Notes: generated by a model from the letters alone, not told the origin. A DNA stretch of 64,000 bases from Akkermansia muciniphila (GCA_945860285.1 CAMAQB010000003.1:21920-85919); one strand, 5' to 3'. Numbered from the stretch's first letter, positions 7,996-16,701 are shown. Made by a program: numbers and translations.

Positions 7996-8832
7996 ATGAA
8001 AGACGAGGACGACTTGAAAATTCCCCTGCTGCCGAACTTGATGACGGCGGGCAATTTATGTTGCGGATTTTTGGCCGTGCTTTCTGTTTTTTATGGAGTG
8101 ATGGAGGCATCGAAATCAGGAACCTATGATTTCCTGGAGGCGAAAAAGTACTATGAAACGGCGATCCTGTTGATTTTCGGATCCTGTATTTTTGATTTGC
8201 TCGACGGGAGAATGGCGCGCATCACCGGTCAGGACTCGCCGTTTGGTCGGGAGTTCGATTCCCTCGCAGACATCGTATCGTTCGGCATGGCACCGGCGAT
8301 GCTCGTTGCCAAAGCGGTGCTTTTTCCGCTGCCTAACAACGTCGGCTGGGGCATCGCCCTCGTCTATCTTCTCTGCGGCGCGATGCGGCTTGCGCGCTTC
8401 AATTGCCTGGCCCAGCTGCCGAAAAAACCGGGCGACAACGGCGACTTTACCGGCATTCCCATTCCCATGGCAGCGGGATTCATTGCCTCGCTGACGATGC
8501 TGATCATCAATGTCTATGAAAACGACAAGCTGATCGGACCGTGGAAATACATCCTTGCCGCGGCGATGTTTGGTCTGTCGTTCCTGATGATGAGCAAGGT
8601 GCGCTATCCGAGCTTCAAGAAGGTTGATTTCAAGACCCGCGGATCCTTGTGGACCGTGATGGGCGCGGCACTCGCCCTTGTGCTCGTTGTGCGTTTCCGC
8701 TATCAGGGCCCTGTGGTGTTGTTCGGCGCCTATCTTGTGTATGGGCTTGTCCGACCACTGATTTCGAAACGGCTGCAAAAGGACATCGAGTGGGATGACG
8801 ACGACGAACCGGAGAATACATCGCAGCCGTGA
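7996..8832 (+). CDS. pssA: CDP-diacylglycerol--serine O-phosphatidyltransferase
   Basis: A 278-aa membrane enzyme with several transmembrane helices. The CDP-alcohol phosphatidyltransferase signature D-G-x2-A-R-x8-G-x3-D-x3-D is complete at residues 70-92 (DGRMAR..G..D..D). PLLPNLMTAGNLCCGFLAV at the start is typical of type II PssA. It makes phosphatidylserine, the precursor of phosphatidylethanolamine. I chose ATG 7996 because the acidic MKDEDD start precedes the first helix. An upstream ATG at 7972 in the same frame would add eight residues. The stop overlaps the GTG start of pth. It is divergent from the rhodanese operon. Confidence 0.92.
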   Translation: MKDEDDLKIPLLPNLMTAGNLCCGFLAVLSVFYGVMEASKSGTYDFLEAKKYYETAILLIFGSCIFDLLDGRMARITGQDSPFGREFDSLADIVSFGMAPAMLVAKAVLFPLPNNVGWGIALVYLLCGAMRLARFNCLAQLPKKPGDNGDFTGIPIPMAAGFIASLTMLIINVYENDKLIGPWKYILAAAMFGLSFLMMSKVRYPSFKKVDFKTRGSLWTVMGAALALVLVVRFRYQGPVVLFGAYLVYGLVRPLISKRLQKDIEWDDDDEPENTSQP

Positions 8833-9434
8833 ATCCGATCCGCATGGTAGTGGGACTGGGCAATCCAGGCCGCGAGTATGAATCCACACGTCACAACGTG
8901 GGTTTCATAGTGCTCGACCGTCTGGCGGGGGAAAAGCGCGTGTCATTCGAACTTCACGCCCGCTGGGAAAGCAGCGTGGCCAAGTTTCCCGTCGATGAGG
9001 TTTTGCTCGTGAAGCCGCTGACCTTCATGAACCTGAGCGGCAGGGGGGTGGGAAAAATCGCCCGGTTCTTCAAATGGCAGCCCCACCAGATCCTGGTGGT
9101 CTATGACGATGCCGCGCTCGATCTGGGCCGAATCCGCATCCGGGAAAAAGGCAGTCATGGTGGCCACAATGGCATTCGTTCGCTCATCGAACACCTGGGC
9201 ACGGATGCCTTTCCCCGCATCAAATTGGGTATCGGTTCCAAGGAACAAGCCTCGATGGTCGGTCATGTGCTCGGCAAGTTCTCCGAGTCCGAGCAAGAAA
9301 GTTTGCAAAACATGCTTGCCATGGCAGCAAATGCTGTGCAAGATTCGCTCTCCCGAGGCATTGCCACCGCGGCGCATATTTACAATACAATCGGCAATCA
9401 ATCACTCAAGAAGTCAAATGAGCAGGAAATATGA
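8829..9434 (+). CDS. pth: Peptidyl-tRNA hydrolase
   Basis: A 201-aa enzyme that cleaves peptidyl-tRNA to recycle tRNA. VVGLGNPGREYE (residues 7-18) and TRHNVGF (20-26) give the tRNA-binding Asn and the catalytic His22. VYDDAALDLG carries the supporting Asp, and GSHGGHNGIRSL is the family glycine loop. The GTG at 8829 overlaps the pssA stop (GTGA), favouring this start; an ATG at 8844 is the alternative. Its last 17 bp overlap the start of rpsF, so pssA-pth-rpsF is one tightly packed transcription unit. Confidence 0.95.
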   Translation: MNPIRMVVGLGNPGREYESTRHNVGFIVLDRLAGEKRVSFELHARWESSVAKFPVDEVLLVKPLTFMNLSGRGVGKIARFFKWQPHQILVVYDDAALDLGRIRIREKGSHGGHNGIRSLIEHLGTDAFPRIKLGIGSKEQASMVGHVLGKFSESEQESLQNMLAMAANAVQDSLSRGIATAAHIYNTIGNQSLKKSNEQEI

Positions 9435-9705
9435 AGGAATCGTGGTTCTCAACACCAAGGGAACCGATGGCGGCGTTGAAGATTTGGTCAGCGTTGTTTC
9501 AAAGGAAATGGAGGCCGAGGGTGCGAAAATTTCCGAGGTTCAGGATCTCGGACGGCGCAAATTTGCCTATGCGTCCGATCATCTGGAATCGGGCCATTAC
9601 ATCAACTACGCTTTTGCCGCGGAACCCGCCGCGATCGAAAAAATCAAAGGTCGCCTGCGTCTGAACAATCACGTCCATCTGCAATATTTCCAACGCAAGG
9701 GCTGA
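9418..9705 (+). CDS. rpsF: 30S ribosomal protein bS6
   Basis: 95 aa, the size of bS6. KYEGIVVLNTKG at the start is the first beta strand of S6. DLGRRKFAYASDHLESGHYINYAF matches the bS6 core (G-x-K-x-x-A-Y...G-x-Y) and RLNNHVHLQYFQRKG ends the protein. bS6 binds the central domain of 16S rRNA with bS18. The frame is open much further upstream, but the ATG at 9418 is the only one that gives a normal S6 N-terminus. It overlaps the end of pth by 17 bp. ssb follows after 73 bp with its own promoter candidate. No rpsR is visible here, unlike the common rpsF-ssb-rpsR order. Confidence 0.93.
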   Translation: MSRKYEGIVVLNTKGTDGGVEDLVSVVSKEMEAEGAKISEVQDLGRRKFAYASDHLESGHYINYAFAAEPAAIEKIKGRLRLNNHVHLQYFQRKG

Positions 9706-9741
9706 TCCACAGTGAAGATTGTTCTTTTGAACACTTTTTGA

Positions 9742-9769
9742 TTGACATGCGATTTCTGGATGCTAGCTT
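9742..9769 (+). promoter_or_regulatory. Candidate ssb promoter, near-leaderless
   Basis: TTGACA at 9742-9747 is a perfect -35 hexamer. After 16 bp comes TAGCTT (9764-9769). Only 9 bp separate this -10 from the ssb ATG (9779), so transcription would begin within a few bases of the start codon. The -10 fits a TAnnTT form better than TATAAT. Confidence 0.45.
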
Positions 9770-9778
9770 CGCACGACT

Positions 9779-10261
9779 ATGGCAAATTTAAACAAAGTAT
9801 TGTTGCTGGGCAATTTGACCCGCGACCCTGAACTGCGCTACACGCCGAAAGGAACGGCGGTGGCCGATATTGGCGTGGCGATCAATCGCGTTTGGAACAA
9901 CGAGCAGAATCAACGTCAGGAGGAAACCACTTTTGTGGACATCACCCTCTGGGGGCGCCAGGCGGAAATCGCGCAGCAGTATCTGACCAAGGGCAGGGGA
10001 GTATTCATTGAGGGTCGCCTGCAAATGGACACCTGGGAGGACAAGGCCTCCGGTCAAAAACGCAGCAAACTCAAGGTGGTTGCGGAAAGTCTTCAGTTCA
10101 TGCCGGACGGCAAGGGCAATGCGGGTGGTGGTTTTTCGTCCTCCGCTGGAGCCTCGGCGAATGGTTCGGCCCCGCGCTCGCAGCACTCGGCTCCTCCGCA
10201 AGGGGGCTCTTCCATGGAAGAGGGCGGGTTCAACGAGGATGACGATGCCATTCCTTTTTGA
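9779..10261 (+). CDS. ssb: Single-stranded DNA-binding protein
   Basis: 160 aa. The N-terminal OB fold (about residues 1-108) starts LNKVLLLGNLTRDPELRYTP and includes FVDITLWGRQAEIAQQYL and KGRGVFIEGRL, all typical of bacterial SSB. A Gly/Ser/Ala/Pro-rich disordered linker follows. The acidic tail ends DDDAIPF, the conserved protein-interaction tip (DDxIPF) that recruits replication and repair enzymes. The ATG at 9779 is preceded by a promoter candidate only 9 bp upstream and no Shine-Dalgarno sequence. The gene is convergent with the TatD hydrolase. Confidence 0.96.
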   Translation: MANLNKVLLLGNLTRDPELRYTPKGTAVADIGVAINRVWNNEQNQRQEETTFVDITLWGRQAEIAQQYLTKGRGVFIEGRLQMDTWEDKASGQKRSKLKVVAESLQFMPDGKGNAGGGFSSSAGASANGSAPRSQHSAPPQGGSSMEEGGFNEDDDAIPF

Positions 10262-10280
10262 ATTCCTCATTTCGAAGGAC

Positions 10281-11105
10281 TTACCGGAAGCCGGAGAGCC
10301 GAAACAAACGCGCGGCGTTTTGCGTGGTTACATCGCCGCATTGACGAATTGAAACTCCTCTGAGTTTCGCCAGTTCGGTCAGAGTGATAGGGAGGTCTGC
10401 GGGATGGTGGTAGTTGTCCCGATGATAATTTCCCTGGAAGATTTCCGGAGGTGCCATGTCCGGGGCATCGGTTTCGATCAGCAATCGATCATCGGGAATA
10501 TGTCGAAATGTCAGCATGGTTTGCTGCTTGCGGGGGTGCAGGAAATACCCGGAAAATGAAAAATGCGCACCCCGCCTGCACAGCGATGGCACATGTTCAC
10601 GCGGACCGTTGTAAGAATGCAGGAGAAAATCGGGCAGCGGCGGCGAGGAATCCAAGAGTCCGATGAACTGCGGCCAGGCCTTCAGGCAGTGAATGGTGAG
10701 TGGCCGGTCGAATTCCCGGCTGAGTTGCATGTGGATTTTGAAAACCTCTGCTTGATCATCGATGTCGGCATCCCTCATCCACAGGTCGAGACCGCATTCG
10801 CCGATCGAAGCCAGTGGATTTTCCAACAAAAAATGCCGCAGTTTTTCCTGCCACTCTATTGAGCGAGCGCCGGTTTTCCAAGGGTGAAGCCCGAATGCCG
10901 GACTGATCCGTTCGGGATGCGCTTTGTGCAGGGCTTCGACTTCCGGCCAGTCATGCTCGCAGGTGCCGTTGACGATGTTATGGACGATGTTTTCATCCTG
11001 CATGCTGGCTAGAACATCGGCAAGGTCATCACCGAATCGTTGATCCTGCAGATGATTGTGGGCATCGATCAAAGTGCCCTGCGCATTGTTGTTTTCCGTT
11101 GGCAT
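10281..11105 (-). CDS. TatD-family metal-dependent hydrolase
   Basis: About 274 aa, an amidohydrolase-fold protein. IDAHNHLQD (His16, His18) gives the first metal ligands. SIGECGLD supplies the bridging Glu. PLTIHCLKAWP and HSYNGP carry further histidine positions, and LIETDAPDM contains the last conserved Asp. TatD proteins are 3'-exonucleases or DNases. The frame extends to a GTG at 11150 that overlaps the ridA stop (GTGA), so a 289-aa coupled form is plausible. I prefer ATG 11105 because it places the HxH motif at the usual distance from the N-terminus. It is the last gene of a four-gene minus-strand operon. Confidence 0.85.
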   Translation of the reverse strand: MPTENNNAQGTLIDAHNHLQDQRFGDDLADVLASMQDENIVHNIVNGTCEHDWPEVEALHKAHPERISPAFGLHPWKTGARSIEWQEKLRHFLLENPLASIGECGLDLWMRDADIDDQAEVFKIHMQLSREFDRPLTIHCLKAWPQFIGLLDSSPPLPDFLLHSYNGPREHVPSLCRRGAHFSFSGYFLHPRKQQTMLTFRHIPDDRLLIETDAPDMAPPEIFQGNYHRDNYHHPADLPITLTELAKLRGVSIRQCGDVTTQNAARLFRLSGFR

Positions 11106-11146
11106 GCGTTGACCGACTCCGAGAACCGCAGGACCCGGCAACCTGC

Positions 11147-11602
11147 TCACTCCACTTCGACAGTGAGATTGATTTCGACGGCCGCGTTGAGAGGCAGTGA
11201 GGCGACACCGATGGCGGTGCGGGCGTGCTTTCCTCTGTCGCCGAAAATTTCCAGCAGCAATTCCGATGCGCCGTTGATGACCTTCGGGTGATCATAAAAA
11301 TCCGCAGCGCAACTGACAAAACCATTCACGCTGACAATGCGGGTTACGAGATCGATGCTGCCGATTTCCGCTTCAATCACGGCGAGCCGGTTGAGCACGA
11401 TCATCCGCGATGCCTCCTGGCCTTCTTCGATCGAAACGTCGCGCGGAAGCTGGCCGAGGATTTTCTTTTCGCCGTCGATCGGCAATCCTCCGGAGAGGAA
11501 GAGCAGGTTTCCCGTGCGGACACAATTGACATAAGCGGCAAGCGGAACCGGGACTTTCGGCAGCGTGAGTCCGAGTCGGGCGAGATTTTCTGAAGCGGTC
11601 AT
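11147..11602 (-). CDS. RidA/YjgF-family protein
   Basis: About 151 aa. The YjgF/YER057c fold is recognised from LFLSGGLPID, the motif N-x-L-A-V-I-E-A-E-I-G, KVINGASELLLEIFGD and HARTAIGVASLPLNAAVEI. The arginine in HARTAIG is the residue that binds 2-imino acids in deaminase-active RidA. This longer subtype (YjgF-like, with the ASLPLNAAVE motif) has often not been shown to be an active imine deaminase. A TTG at 11617 would add five residues. It lies between the M23 peptidase and TatD genes in one operon. Confidence 0.85.
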   Translation of the reverse strand: MTASENLARLGLTLPKVPVPLAAYVNCVRTGNLLFLSGGLPIDGEKKILGQLPRDVSIEEGQEASRMIVLNRLAVIEAEIGSIDLVTRIVSVNGFVSCAADFYDHPKVINGASELLLEIFGDRGKHARTAIGVASLPLNAAVEINLTVEVE

Positions 11603-11623
11603 GGGCGGTATCGACAATCGTTG

Positions 11624-12679
11624 TTAGGGTTTCTTTTTCTCAAGCGGCGCGGCGGCGGGAATGGCGGCGGCGGGGAATTTTCCGGAGATATGGTTGATCA
11701 GCTTGATGCCGGCGGGAGAAAGACTGGCGGTATTGCCGCTGCCGCTGAGGAGCCCGCGGGTTTTGTACCCATGAGGCACGTCCGATGGCCTGACCATCGT
11801 GACCGTCGGCTGTGTCACCTTGCGGTCGCTGGCGGTGATCGCCAGAGGCATGCCGGTCTCGGAGAAAGAAAGTTCCCACGACAGGCTGGGCTTGGCATCA
11901 TTGGAGCGGAGCATCCACGGGTAGCGCGTTGCCAGATCCAGTGGGCCTTCGTTGGGAATGGTTGCTTTGAAATACACGGGAAAACTGCCGAGAAATTGCG
12001 AGACCGTGATGTCGGGTTTGTTTTTGTGGGCGAGAAAAAACGATGCGACATCGAGGCCCGCGAGGTTCACGCCGTTGAAGGCACCATGAAACCCTGGTGT
12101 CTTGCCTACGCTGTCGTCATACCGGCTGTGGAGCATGAGGGCCAGCTCCAGATGGCAGTGGGCGCGCTCGCGGGTGATGCCGTCGCCGGTGAACCCCATG
12201 CGGCCGAGTGCACCGCCTTTGGCCACCGGGTCGCCGACCTTGCAGTTGACCTCCGCGAGATGTGCGTAGAGGCTGTATACGGGCGAGTCCTCCCAGGTGT
12301 GTTCGACAACCACGTATTTCCCATAATTGCTGCGACCCGCGGCATCGCTGACGTAGGCGACTTTTCCTGCGGCGATGGAGGATACGGGATCCAGAGGATT
12401 GCCTGCCTTGTCACGATTGACCGGCGAAATGTCGATGCCTTCGTGAAACTTTGTTTGCAGAACTTGGTTGCCCACCCGCACGCTGGTGCGCACAAAACCA
12501 TAACATCCCGCTTCCCATGGCTGGGTATGTGCGCCCTCGAAAAACCGGTCCACATACATGTAGAATTTTTCCGGATTGCCGCTCAGTAGATTGTTGTTTT
12601 CCGTAGGCAGTTGGATGTCAACGGCCGGGGAAACGAGAGGAAAGCATGCAACAAGTAAGGTCGGCAGGCGCATCGACAT
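11624..12679 (-). CDS. Secreted M23 (LytM-type) metallopeptidase
   Basis: About 351 aa. The first 20 residues (RLPTLLVACFPLVSPA core) look like a signal peptide. The M23 core has FHEGIDIS (His79, Asp83) and HCHLE (His174-x-His176), the zinc and catalytic residues of LytM-type peptidoglycan endopeptidases. SLYAHLAEV and KGGALGRMGFTGDG are also typical, so it appears catalytically competent. About 160 further residues with no recognised domain follow, ending in Ala/Pro/Lys-rich sequence. I chose 12679, just after the upstream gene ends at 12693; the frame itself runs further up. It probably cuts cell-wall cross-links in the periplasm. Confidence 0.85.
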   Translation of the reverse strand: MSMRLPTLLVACFPLVSPAVDIQLPTENNNLLSGNPEKFYMYVDRFFEGAHTQPWEAGCYGFVRTSVRVGNQVLQTKFHEGIDISPVNRDKAGNPLDPVSSIAAGKVAYVSDAAGRSNYGKYVVVEHTWEDSPVYSLYAHLAEVNCKVGDPVAKGGALGRMGFTGDGITRERAHCHLELALMLHSRYDDSVGKTPGFHGAFNGVNLAGLDVASFFLAHKNKPDITVSQFLGSFPVYFKATIPNEGPLDLATRYPWMLRSNDAKPSLSWELSFSETGMPLAITASDRKVTQPTVTMVRPSDVPHGYKTRGLLSGSGNTASLSPAGIKLINHISGKFPAAAIPAAAPLEKKKP

Positions 12680-12692
12680 CGGCGTGGGGGGG

Positions 12693-13169
12693 TTATTTCT
12701 TTTCCTTGCCGATTCGCGGCACCAGCTTGTCGTATTCCTTGAGTTCCGCATCCTGGATTCCGTTCCAAATGACGATGAAACCATCCTTGATCGGCTGATC
12801 GATGATCACATTGTCCACAAAGCGGCCATTGACCACAGCGGCCAGCATCCGGCCCTGGTTGGCGGCGGTGATGTTTTCCAACCGGCTGGCAGCGGAACCG
12901 CGGAGTCGAAACACCGCGCCGTAATCGACACCGTTGTCGGCGAGGAAAGGGCTGAAAGCCACAATGTCCTTGCTGGTGATGTCAGGAGCCTTCTGAAAGT
13001 AGCGAACTTTGCCGGCCACGGTCTGCGTGTAGATGTTTTTCGGGTTGTTGTTGGCATCGGTTTCCATATGAAAGGAAACCGCGATGTTCTGCCCTTTTTT
13101 GTCGCCAGCATAGGCGGGAAAGGCAAGCAGCAGCAGGATTGGCAGCAGTCGGGACAAACCATGGTTCAT
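12693..13169 (-). CDS. Secreted protein with SecD-P1-like segment
   Basis: About 158 aa. A signal peptide (LSRLLPILLLLAFPAYAG core) is followed by a mature domain of about 135 residues. The segment from RGSAASRLENITAANQGRMLA through VVNGRFVDNVIIDQPIKDG resembles the periplasmic P1-type domain of SecD (a residues-to-helix 'A-x-x-F-x-x-x-T...G-K-R-L-A-I-V-L-D-G' pattern). No transmembrane segments other than the signal are present, so it is not a SecD subunit. It lies 13 bp upstream of the M23 peptidase gene and starts the operon. An earlier ATG at 13199 is possible. The function is unknown. Confidence 0.65.
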   Translation of the reverse strand: MNHGLSRLLPILLLLAFPAYAGDKKGQNIAVSFHMETDANNNPKNIYTQTVAGKVRYFQKAPDITSKDIVAFSPFLADNGVDYGAVFRLRGSAASRLENITAANQGRMLAAVVNGRFVDNVIIDQPIKDGFIVIWNGIQDAELKEYDKLVPRIGKEKK

Positions 13170-13274
13170 GCGGTGATGCTGGGCTGGTTCGAAGGTCATG
13201 GCAAGGCAAAGATTGCGGAATCCGTTTGATTTTTCTTCTCGAAATCAGGGGCGTATCCAGTCTATTCTCGGCGC

Positions 13275-14024
13275 ATGGTTTTTGAAACATCGTCTCTGCC
13301 CAAGAACTTTGCCATGGAGCAGGACCTGCTCGACCATCTCGGCAGCAGGTCGGGCTGCCAACGCTGCATTCGTGGTCAGAAGGGCGAGCTGTTGCTGGTC
13401 GTTCACGATGTTCCGCAACCGGGCGTGCCCGAGCGCAAGGCATTGTTTTTTTGGAAGGACCAGGAGAATATCTGGCATGGCAGCGAGGGACAGGGGCTTC
13501 AAGGGCTCTATCATCTGCTGGAAGAATATGGCAAGGCGATCGACGTGCACGAGGCGGTGATCGACGATGCCGACACGGCGAAGGAGATTTTCGACATTCT
13601 CCGTCATGCCGGGCCGCTATCGCGATCGACGAGGAATCTTTACATGGCTCTGCAGGAGGCCCTTGAGAAAAGACCGCAGGACAAGGAATTGCGCAACCTG
13701 AGCGACCGCGCGCTGGAAAATGAGCGCGCCGCCGATCTGCTTTATGCGGATGCCCGGGTGACTCTGGAGTTCATCCGCGCCGAGCGGGCGGAAGAACAGG
13801 CGAAGTCGGCCGACCGCCTGGCCCGGCTTGGATTCCGTTTGAATCTTTTGGCCGGTTTCTTTCTGCCTCTGGTCGCGCTCGGCGGCTTGATGGGGATGAA
13901 TGTGAACCTGCCGCCCTTCACTCACGATGCATTTTGGTACATTGTGGTGGGCGGACTGGTTTTTGGCGCTTTGATCTTTTTGCTGGTGGGATACAACACC
14001 GGCGAAAAGGGCGACGATGTCTGA
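13275..14024 (+). CDS. CorA-like (GMN-motif) membrane protein
   Basis: 249 aa. The N-terminal 115 residues form a soluble domain I cannot assign, with a Cys-x2-Cys pair at 28-31. A long charged helix (about 120-186) is followed by two transmembrane helices (about 188-207 and 221-240). The signature GMN of CorA/Mrs2 magnesium channels is at 207-209 (GGLMGMNV), at the end of TM1 as in CorA. The short loop NLPPFTHD replaces the usual MPEL-type loop. The protein is shorter than CorA (about 316 aa) and its soluble domain is atypical. It may be a divalent-cation channel or a diverged relative. TATTCT lies 6 bp before the ATG. It ends 2 bp from convergent mutM. Confidence 0.7.
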   Translation: MVFETSSLPKNFAMEQDLLDHLGSRSGCQRCIRGQKGELLLVVHDVPQPGVPERKALFFWKDQENIWHGSEGQGLQGLYHLLEEYGKAIDVHEAVIDDADTAKEIFDILRHAGPLSRSTRNLYMALQEALEKRPQDKELRNLSDRALENERAADLLYADARVTLEFIRAERAEEQAKSADRLARLGFRLNLLAGFFLPLVALGGLMGMNVNLPPFTHDAFWYIVVGGLVFGALIFLLVGYNTGEKGDDV

Positions 14025-14026
14025 AA

Positions 14027-14848
14027 TCACGCTGGTTGGCAGCGCGGGCAGTAGAAGCTGGCTCGCTGCGCCTGGATGATTTTGATGATCGGCACTCCGC
14101 AGTTGCGGCAGGGTTGACCAGCCCGGTCATAAACGAAAAGCATCTGACGAAAGTAGCCGGGTTCGCCATTTTCGCGGAGAAAATCCCGCAGGGTTGTCCC
14201 ACCCTGGGCGATTGATTTCTCCAGAACATCGCGGATGGAATCGACCAGTCGTCCGGCCAACTTTTTGGAAATGTCCGCCGCGCATTTCGTCGGGCGGATG
14301 CCCGCGTGAAAGAGCGCTTCGGATGCGTAGATGTTGCCCACGCCGACGACGACAGCATTGTCCATGATCGCGACTTTGATCGGGCGCTTCGTTTTGCTCA
14401 GGGTGCTGTGGAGATGCTCCGCGTGGAAGTCATCGAGCAAAGGTTCCGGCCCCAATCCCGCGAAGAGCGGATGTGATAGCGGATCCTTGTTAACGAAATG
14501 GGTGAAGATGCCAAAGCGGCGCGGATCGTGATAGCGCAGTTGTTTTCCAGACGACAAGCTCAGGGCGACGTGGTCGTGGCGGCGGAATTCCGTTGTCGGA
14601 TCAACAATTCGCAGGCTGCCCGACATGCCGAGGTGAATGATCACATGGTGCCGCCGCACAAGGGAGATGACAAGATATTTGGCTCGTCGCGCGACGCGGG
14701 TGATTTTCAGTCCTTCGATTTCCGTTAGAGAGGCTGGCACCGGTTGGCGCAGGTCGCGGCGGCGAACGAGGACTTCCCTGACGTTTTTCCCCAGGAGATG
14801 AGGTTCAATACCCCGTCGGGTGGTCTCGACTTCAGGAAGTTCCGGCAT
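14027..14848 (-). CDS. mutM: Formamidopyrimidine-DNA glycosylase
   Basis: A 273-aa base-excision repair enzyme that removes 8-oxoguanine and nicks the strand. The start PELPEVETTRRGIEPHL provides the catalytic Pro2 and Glu3 (after Met removal, Pro1/Glu2). Lys and the H2TH region are present (GNIYASEALFHAGIRP). The C-terminal zinc finger has Cys247, Cys250, Cys267 and Cys270 and ends in the usual short tail. Length is standard. It is 3 bp downstream of the ABC exporter gene, so probably co-transcribed, and convergent with the CorA-like gene. Confidence 0.96.
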   Translation of the reverse strand: MPELPEVETTRRGIEPHLLGKNVREVLVRRRDLRQPVPASLTEIEGLKITRVARRAKYLVISLVRRHHVIIHLGMSGSLRIVDPTTEFRRHDHVALSLSSGKQLRYHDPRRFGIFTHFVNKDPLSHPLFAGLGPEPLLDDFHAEHLHSTLSKTKRPIKVAIMDNAVVVGVGNIYASEALFHAGIRPTKCAADISKKLAGRLVDSIRDVLEKSIAQGGTTLRDFLRENGEPGYFRQMLFVYDRAGQPCRNCGVPIIKIIQAQRASFYCPRCQPA

Positions 14849-14851
14849 GGC

Positions 14852-16567
14852 TCACTGCAATGTTGCGTTCGCCAATGTGGCATAGGCCCCGTTGAGGGCA
14901 AGCAGTTCCTCGTGAGTGCCGCTTTCGCAAATCCTGCCGTCCCTGAGGAAATAGATGCAATGCGCCTTGCGCACGGTGGAAAGACGGTGGGCGATGACAA
15001 AACAGGTCCTCTCGCTGCGCAAGTTGTCGAGAGCTTCTTGAATCAGTTTTTCGGTCTGGTTGTCGAGCGCCGAGGTTGCCTCATCCAGCAACAGCAGCGG
15101 AGGGTTTTTCAGCAGGGCCCGGGCGATGGACAGCCGTTGTTTTTCGCCGCCCGAAAACCTCACGCCGCGCTCTCCGGCCACGGTGTCCAATCCCTCGGGC
15201 AGGTCCCTAACGAATCCGGCGGCGTTCGCCGATTCCAGCGCCTGCCAGATCTGGTCGTCGCCGGCATTCATGTTGGCTAGCTTCATGTTCTCGCGAATGC
15301 TGGTGTTGAAAAGAAAGCTTTCCTGGGTGACATAGCCTGTGTTGTCGCGCAGCCATTCTTTGGAGAGCCCGTCGATCGGTTGATCATCCAAAAGTATGAC
15401 CCCGGTATCCGCTTCGTAAAATCGTGTCAGCAAATTCAGGATCGTTGACTTGCCCGCACCCGTTGGTCCGACCAGCGCAATGGTCTGCCCCGGCGCGGCA
15501 TGAAGGGTGATTTCGCTGACCGTCGGCGCCTCACTGCCGTAGGAAAATCCGACGTTCTTGAAGCGAACCCCGCCCTGGAAGTTTTCCAATTTCAGTCCAT
15601 CCCTCAGGTTGCTTTCATCCGGTGTGTCGATGATCGCGAAGATCCGCTCCGCCGCCACCACACCCCGGGTGAAGGTCTGCGCGAGACCATTGATGCGCGA
15701 GACCGGGTCGAACAAAAATCCCCACGCCACCAGGAAGGACATCACCACGCCCGGTGTGATCCTGCCCTCCACCGCCCACCACGCGCCGAAGGCCACCATC
15801 AGGATGATCCCCGATTCCGCGATCAGCGAAACCGCCGGCCAGACGATGGACTGGCCTTTCATGATGTCCATGTGCTTCTCCCCGACCTTGCGCGAGGCGC
15901 TGTCGAAATGATCCAGCGCCTCGGGTTCCACCGTGTAGGCCTTGATCTGGCGAATGCCTGTTAGATTATCGTGCAGCAAGGCATTGAGCGCCGAGGCGGC
16001 TTCCGATGACTCGCGCCATTTCGGTTCGGAACGTCTCGACCACCACGAAGTGATCAGGCCGATGAACGGCAGCGGCAGCAGCGTGATCAGCGCGAGTTGC
16101 CACGATTGATGGATCATGTATGCCAGAACCACCAAAAACTGTAGTATTGCTGCGAGGGTTTGATCGATGCCGTCGATCACCACACGATCCATTGTCGGCA
16201 CGTCATCGGCGACGCGTGACATGATTTCACCCGACGACTTGGTGTCGAACCACTTCACCGGCAGTCGCTGCAACTTGTCATACAGTTCCACCCGGATGAG
16301 GTGGGTGATTTTCAATTCCAGGGCATTGTTGAAATAAGTGCGCATGGTGAACAGCACCTGCCTGAGGGAAATCGCCGCGATGCCCAGTAAAGCGGTGGGT
16401 ATGATCAAATCCAGCCTTTTGTGCGGGATGATCACATCGATAAATCGCATCGTCACACCCGGCAACACCAGGATCAGGCTGGTGCAGGCGACGGCCAGCA
16501 AAAACGAAACCACGCTGCGCAGAGGGAAACGCAGCGTGTGCCGGATGATGCGCAAAAGCGATGACAT
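14852..16567 (-). CDS. MsbA-type ABC exporter (fused membrane and ATPase domains)
   Basis: About 571 aa. The N-terminal half has six transmembrane helices of the type I exporter fold, with GEIMSRVADDVPTMD matching the conserved intracellular loop. The ATPase half contains Walker A GPTGAGKST, the signature SGGEKQRLSIARALL and Walker B LLLLDEATSALD, then the H-loop IAHRLSTV. As an MsbA-like homodimer it could flip lipid A-core across the inner membrane, which fits the LPS genes elsewhere in the window. Peptide or drug export is equally possible from sequence alone. I chose ATG 16567, close to the first helix; the frame opens at 16618. Confidence 0.88.
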   Translation of the reverse strand: MSSLLRIIRHTLRFPLRSVVSFLLAVACTSLILVLPGVTMRFIDVIIPHKRLDLIIPTALLGIAAISLRQVLFTMRTYFNNALELKITHLIRVELYDKLQRLPVKWFDTKSSGEIMSRVADDVPTMDRVVIDGIDQTLAAILQFLVVLAYMIHQSWQLALITLLPLPFIGLITSWWSRRSEPKWRESSEAASALNALLHDNLTGIRQIKAYTVEPEALDHFDSASRKVGEKHMDIMKGQSIVWPAVSLIAESGIILMVAFGAWWAVEGRITPGVVMSFLVAWGFLFDPVSRINGLAQTFTRGVVAAERIFAIIDTPDESNLRDGLKLENFQGGVRFKNVGFSYGSEAPTVSEITLHAAPGQTIALVGPTGAGKSTILNLLTRFYEADTGVILLDDQPIDGLSKEWLRDNTGYVTQESFLFNTSIRENMKLANMNAGDDQIWQALESANAAGFVRDLPEGLDTVAGERGVRFSGGEKQRLSIARALLKNPPLLLLDEATSALDNQTEKLIQEALDNLRSERTCFVIAHRLSTVRKAHCIYFLRDGRICESGTHEELLALNGAYATLANATLQ

Positions 16568-16701
16568 GCTCGCACTATGGGGGAGATGTAATGGGGGGGA
16601 AAGCGATTTCCGCGGCAAAATTCAGCAGCCGAAAAACGCCAACACAGCAGCGTGTATTGCCACATTGTTGCCGGGCATCGCGGAATAACCCGGAGCGGAC
16701 A

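Noticed and set aside
11624..12589. 322-aa open frame on the plus strand opposite the M23 gene
   Set aside because: It is the antisense of a gene with signal peptide and catalytic motifs, and has no domain of its own.
11085..12600. Shared ACGGAAAACAACAAT near the TatD start and in the M23 gene as a repeat element
   Set aside because: It encodes the same TENNN tetrad in both and is only 15 bp; coincidence is sufficient.
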